NCBI GenBank assembly: GCA_020350085.1
Contig: CP070706.1
Coordinates: 842,736 to 848,442, forward strand
Length of the DNA stretch: 5,707 bases
Source: Acidobacteriota bacterium
GTDB taxonomy: Bacteria; Acidobacteriota; Polarisedimenticolia; J045
Direction: 5' to 3'
Shown here piece after piece: positions 3,141 through 5,707 of this stretch; the stretch's first letter is position 1; each line of letters opens with the position of its first letter. Below the pieces are notes generated by a model. The model was given only the letters and a program-made list of their open reading frames with translations. It was not told the DNA's origin and made no database searches. A program made the translations under genes and the position numbers.

Positions 3141-4775
3141 TCAGGACATGTCTATGCCCCGTGCCTCGAGCAGCGTCGCCTTGACCCGGTCGAGGGTCGT
3201 CAGCGCCTTGTTGTACGGAATGATGGCGGCGATCTCTCCCCGCTCAGCGTCGATCAGCGCGTTCTGAAACTCAAGTACCTGGAAGGCGGTCGACAGGCCG
3301 TTGTCATAGCGCTTCTGCTCGGCATCGAGTTTCTTCCGCTGCAACTCGAGGTTGGCCCGGGCGGCGGAGACCTGCCGGGCCGCGGTCTCGGCCGCGCGCA
3401 CCGCCTGACGGACCTCGACCTTGACAGTCTGACGCACCGAGTCGAGCTGCAGACGGGCCTGATCCACGGCAATCCTGGCGCGGGCATGGTCGGCCCTGGC
3501 CCGGCGGTTGCCGATCGGGATCGAGAACGTCGCGCTGACCGTCCAGTTCGTGTTGTCCAGATCTGCGATCTCGGACAACGAGTCACCGCGGCTGCCGCTC
3601 GTGAGCGTCGTGCTCGAGACATCGACGGATGCGAACTGGGGGGCATCGCCCGGCGCGTAGAGAAAACCGCCACCGACCGGGTCGAAGAACAACAGCTCGC
3701 TCTGCTGAGCGGCCACCGACGCGAGCTCGAAGTCGTTCCCGCTGGCCGTGTAGTCGCCCGAAACGACCAGGTCCGGCCGCAGCTGGTTGCGCTGAAACCG
3801 TTCCGTCAGCTCTTGATTACGGACCCGAAGCTGGGCCTCGGCGACCTCGTAGCGCCGCTCGAGCGCCTCGCCGATGGCTTGCTGCGTATCGATCGGTACC
3901 GGTGAAAAGCCGGGCTCGTCCGTCGGCCGGACCGGTCGGTCCCAATCCGGCGAACCGTCTGGCACGCGAATCAGTGCGCGAAGGATGTCCTCGGCGTCGC
4001 GGACCGCGTTCTCGGCTGCAATCACGACCTGCGAGCGTTCGGCAACGGCGGCCTCTGCCTGCGTGATTTCGATCGGAGGCAACGTCCCGACTTCCACACG
4101 GATCTTCGTCTGCTCGAGAAAATCCTGCGCCAGAGTCTGCGATCCGCGTGCCACCTCGAGCTGTTTGATCGCTCCGACCAGATCCCAGTAGGCGTTTTCC
4201 ACCTGCTGCACGACCGCGATGACCTGATCGTGGAACTGCTCCTGAGAGATGCGCAGATTGTTGCGCGCCTGCTCGATGGCCGTCTCGTTGATGCTCAAAC
4301 CGAAGTTGCGCAGCAGCGAGTGCTCGACGCTGAGTGTCAGCGACGAGCTGGTGACCTCGGGAAGCGCCACGACGACGCCGGCCGGAAATTCCTGCTCGAA
4401 GTCCGCGTGCGAAAGCTGTGCGCTCCACTGACCGCCGGTCGCGAGCGGGTCAGAGTAGCTCGCTTGCAGCTGCTGGCGCGAGGACGACGTCTGCGAGAAG
4501 TTGCTCGTGGGCTCGTCCTCACGCTCGTTCCAGAAGAAGCCCGAGCTGAACGTCGGATCGAAGACGGCTTCCTCGGCGTTGACAGCCTCGCTCGCGCTCG
4601 CCGGCCCGAGCCGGGCGACGGCAATGTCGAGATTGTTCTCGATCGCGCGCTCGACCGCCTCAACGAGCGAGAGCGTCCAGGAGCCCCTCCCCTCTTGGGC
4701 AACGGTCGAGGTGATCGGCAGCGTCAATACAAGCACCAGCGCGACGCGCAGCAATACGCAACTCAGTGTCTTCAT
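3141..4775 (-). CDS. TolC-family outer-membrane efflux protein
   Basis: A complete 544-residue outer-membrane channel of the TolC/OEP family, which as a trimer provides the outer-membrane exit for type I secretion or multidrug efflux. A Sec signal peptide (MKTLSCVLLR plus a hydrophobic run to about 20) ends TSTVA with probable cleavage after A26. Two OEP repeats follow. The first (about 33-270) holds AVFDPTF (70-76), HSLLRNFG (152-159), AYWDLVGA (195-202) and the helix-turn around VGTLPPIEITQAEA (229-242). The second (about 295-535) holds WTVSATFSIPIGNRRARA (411-428), the long coiled-coil helix from 429 to about 490, and the closing turn YDNGLSTAFQVLEFQNAL (490-507). Residues 340-408 form an extended Ser/Thr/Gly-rich segment, probably an enlarged extracellular loop. 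The ATG at 4773-4775 overlaps the stop of the ABC ATPase gene (ATGA), with AGGTGG 7 nt upstream. No membrane-fusion protein lies in the window, so the inner-membrane partner and cargo are unknown. Confidence 0.94.
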   Translation of the reverse strand: MKTLSCVLLRVALVLVLTLPITSTVAQEGRGSWTLSLVEAVERAIENNLDIAVARLGPASASEAVNAEEAVFDPTFSSGFFWNEREDEPTSNFSQTSSSRQQLQASYSDPLATGGQWSAQLSHADFEQEFPAGVVVALPEVTSSSLTLSVEHSLLRNFGLSINETAIEQARNNLRISQEQFHDQVIAVVQQVENAYWDLVGAIKQLEVARGSQTLAQDFLEQTKIRVEVGTLPPIEITQAEAAVAERSQVVIAAENAVRDAEDILRALIRVPDGSPDWDRPVRPTDEPGFSPVPIDTQQAIGEALERRYEVAEAQLRVRNQELTERFQRNQLRPDLVVSGDYTASGNDFELASVAAQQSELLFFDPVGGGFLYAPGDAPQFASVDVSSTTLTSGSRGDSLSEIADLDNTNWTVSATFSIPIGNRRARADHARARIAVDQARLQLDSVRQTVKVEVRQAVRAAETAARQVSAARANLELQRKKLDAEQKRYDNGLSTAFQVLEFQNALIDAERGEIAAIIPYNKALTTLDRVKATLLEARGIDMS

Positions 4776-5707
4776 CTCGCACCACCTTCCTCAGAAGCAG
4801 TCGAAGCGGGCGGCTCCGCGACCGGAGACCCGCGGCCTTGGTCCCCGTTTCCGCGCGCCCGCGGCGGCGACGGGATCTTCTCGGCAAAGTGACAGGCTAC
4901 CCGTTGACCCGAGCCCATCTCCCGAAGAGCGGGCTCGTCGGCGCGGCAGCGATCGGCGACATGGGGACATCGTGTGTGAAAACGGCACCCTTCCGGAATG
5001 GTTACGGCGGACGGCATCTCGCCGGGAATCGGCGCCCGCACTCGACGCGCGCGCTCGGGATCGGGCGGCGGCGAGGCGGCGAACAGCGCCTGAGTGTACG
5101 GATGCAGCGGGCGCGATGTCATGTGCTCGGCCGGCCCCTGCTCGACGATTCGGCCGAGGTACATCACGGCGATGCGGTCGCACAAGTGCCCGATGACCGA
5201 CAGATCGTGGCTGATGAACAGGTACGCCATCGAGTGCCGGCGCTGCAGATCCATCAGAAGGTTGATGATCTGCGCTTGCACGGACACGTCGAGCGCCGAA
5301 ACCGGCTCGTCGAGAACCACGAAGTCCGGCCGCAACGCGAGGGCTCTGGCGATGCCGATCCTTTGGCGCTGGCCGCCCGAGAACTGGCGCGGGTATCGGT
5401 CCATCGCTCCCGCATCGAGTCCGACCTCCTCGAGCAGCGCGGCCACCCGATCTCTGAGCACGCTGCCTCGGGCGAGGCGGTGGATGACCAGTGGCTCGCC
5501 CACGAGGCTCTTGACGCGCATGCGGGGGTTGAGCGCCGTCGAGGGGTCTTGAAAGACGATCTGCATGCGGCGTCGCAGGCGGCGCAGCTCGCCAGCCCCG
5601 AGCGCCAGCACGTCGCGGCCGTCGAAGATCACCCGCCCGCCCGTGGGTTCGATCAGTCGCAGGATGGCCCGGCCGATCGTCGTCTTGCCCGAGCCGGACT
5701 CCCCCAC
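4772..5707 (-). CDS. Peptide-type ABC transporter ATPase (OppF/DppF family), N-terminus missing
   Basis: The C-terminal 311 residues of an ATP-binding subunit of an oligopeptide/dipeptide importer; the start lies beyond base 5707. The first visible codon, GTG, encodes the valine before Walker A and is not a start. Visible parts in order: Walker A GESGSGKTT (2-10), Q-loop Gln53 in VFQDPSTALNP, signature FSGGQRQR (109-116), Walker B VVLDEP (130-135) with D-loop SALD, and H-loop His167 in ISHD. The peptide-transporter C-terminal region follows, with HPYTQALFA (202-210), IPGEMPS and four cysteines (C241, C247, C254, C272) in CRFHTRC...C...C spacing. That domain and the cysteine set are typical of OppD/OppF and DppD/DppF rather than exporters. 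About 40-60 residues should be missing. A low-complexity tail (about 276-311) extends past the usual end and overlaps the tolC start by 4 bases. I cannot tell OppF from DppF or nickel-type relatives, so I give no symbol. Confidence 0.95.
   Translation of the reverse strand: MGESGSGKTTIGRAILRLIEPTGGRVIFDGRDVLALGAGELRRLRRRMQIVFQDPSTALNPRMRVKSLVGEPLVIHRLARGSVLRDRVAALLEEVGLDAGAMDRYPRQFSGGQRQRIGIARALALRPDFVVLDEPVSALDVSVQAQIINLLMDLQRRHSMAYLFISHDLSVIGHLCDRIAVMYLGRIVEQGPAEHMTSRPLHPYTQALFAASPPPDPERARRVRAPIPGEMPSAVTIPEGCRFHTRCPHVADRCRADEPALREMGSGQRVACHFAEKIPSPPRARGNGDQGRGSPVAEPPASTASEEGGAR

Noticed and set aside
1..5707. Mobile elements, CRISPR arrays, integrase sites or defence genes
   Set aside because: No transposase or recombinase-like protein, no regularly spaced repeats and no evident composition break were seen. 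All coding sequence is accounted for by transport genes.

Overview
This is a GC-rich window (roughly 60 percent or a little more G+C, judged by eye) from a Gram-negative bacterium. Every gene I can support lies on the minus strand, so transcription runs from high to low coordinates. The diderm assignment rests on a TolC-family outer-membrane protein and a complete TonB energy-transduction set. I cannot name a genus. The ExbB-ExbD-ExbD-TonB-TPR arrangement and the composition suggest a Pseudomonadota, Myxococcota or Acidobacteriota-like lineage, possibly uncultured.

Region 1 (5707 down to 3141) holds the 3' part of an OppF/DppF-type peptide ABC transporter ATPase. Its stop codon overlaps the start of a complete TolC-family gene (ATGA overlap), so the two are translated from one transcript. 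Region 2 (3140 down to 2792) is a 349-base gap with no convincing gene. It carries a GC-rich stem-loop after tolC and a strong sigma-70-type promoter (perfect TTGACA, 17-base spacer, TATTCT). Downstream of the promoter is a predicted leader of about 185 nt rich in inverted repeats, ending in a near-perfect Shine-Dalgarno before a GTG start.

Region 3 (2791 down to 418) is a tight operon: ExbB, two different ExbD proteins, then TonB, with gaps of 15, 16 and 9 bases. ExbB and ExbD form the inner-membrane proton channel. TonB, anchored beside it, carries the energy across the periplasm to outer-membrane receptors. Region 4 (417 down to 1) is a 267-base gap with two inverted repeats, then the first 50 codons of an exported TPR protein that runs off the window; such TPR genes often accompany TonB clusters.

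This is mostly a recognisable housekeeping and transport region, and I do not see a wholly new system. The points worth a second look are: the paired ExbD paralogues with near-identical membrane helices but very different periplasmic domains; an ExbB lacking the glutamate of its third helix; a TonB with reversed charge order in its linker and a long cytoplasmic tail; translational coupling of a peptide-importer ATPase to TolC; and the structured exbB leader with a 13-base repeat either side of the promoter.
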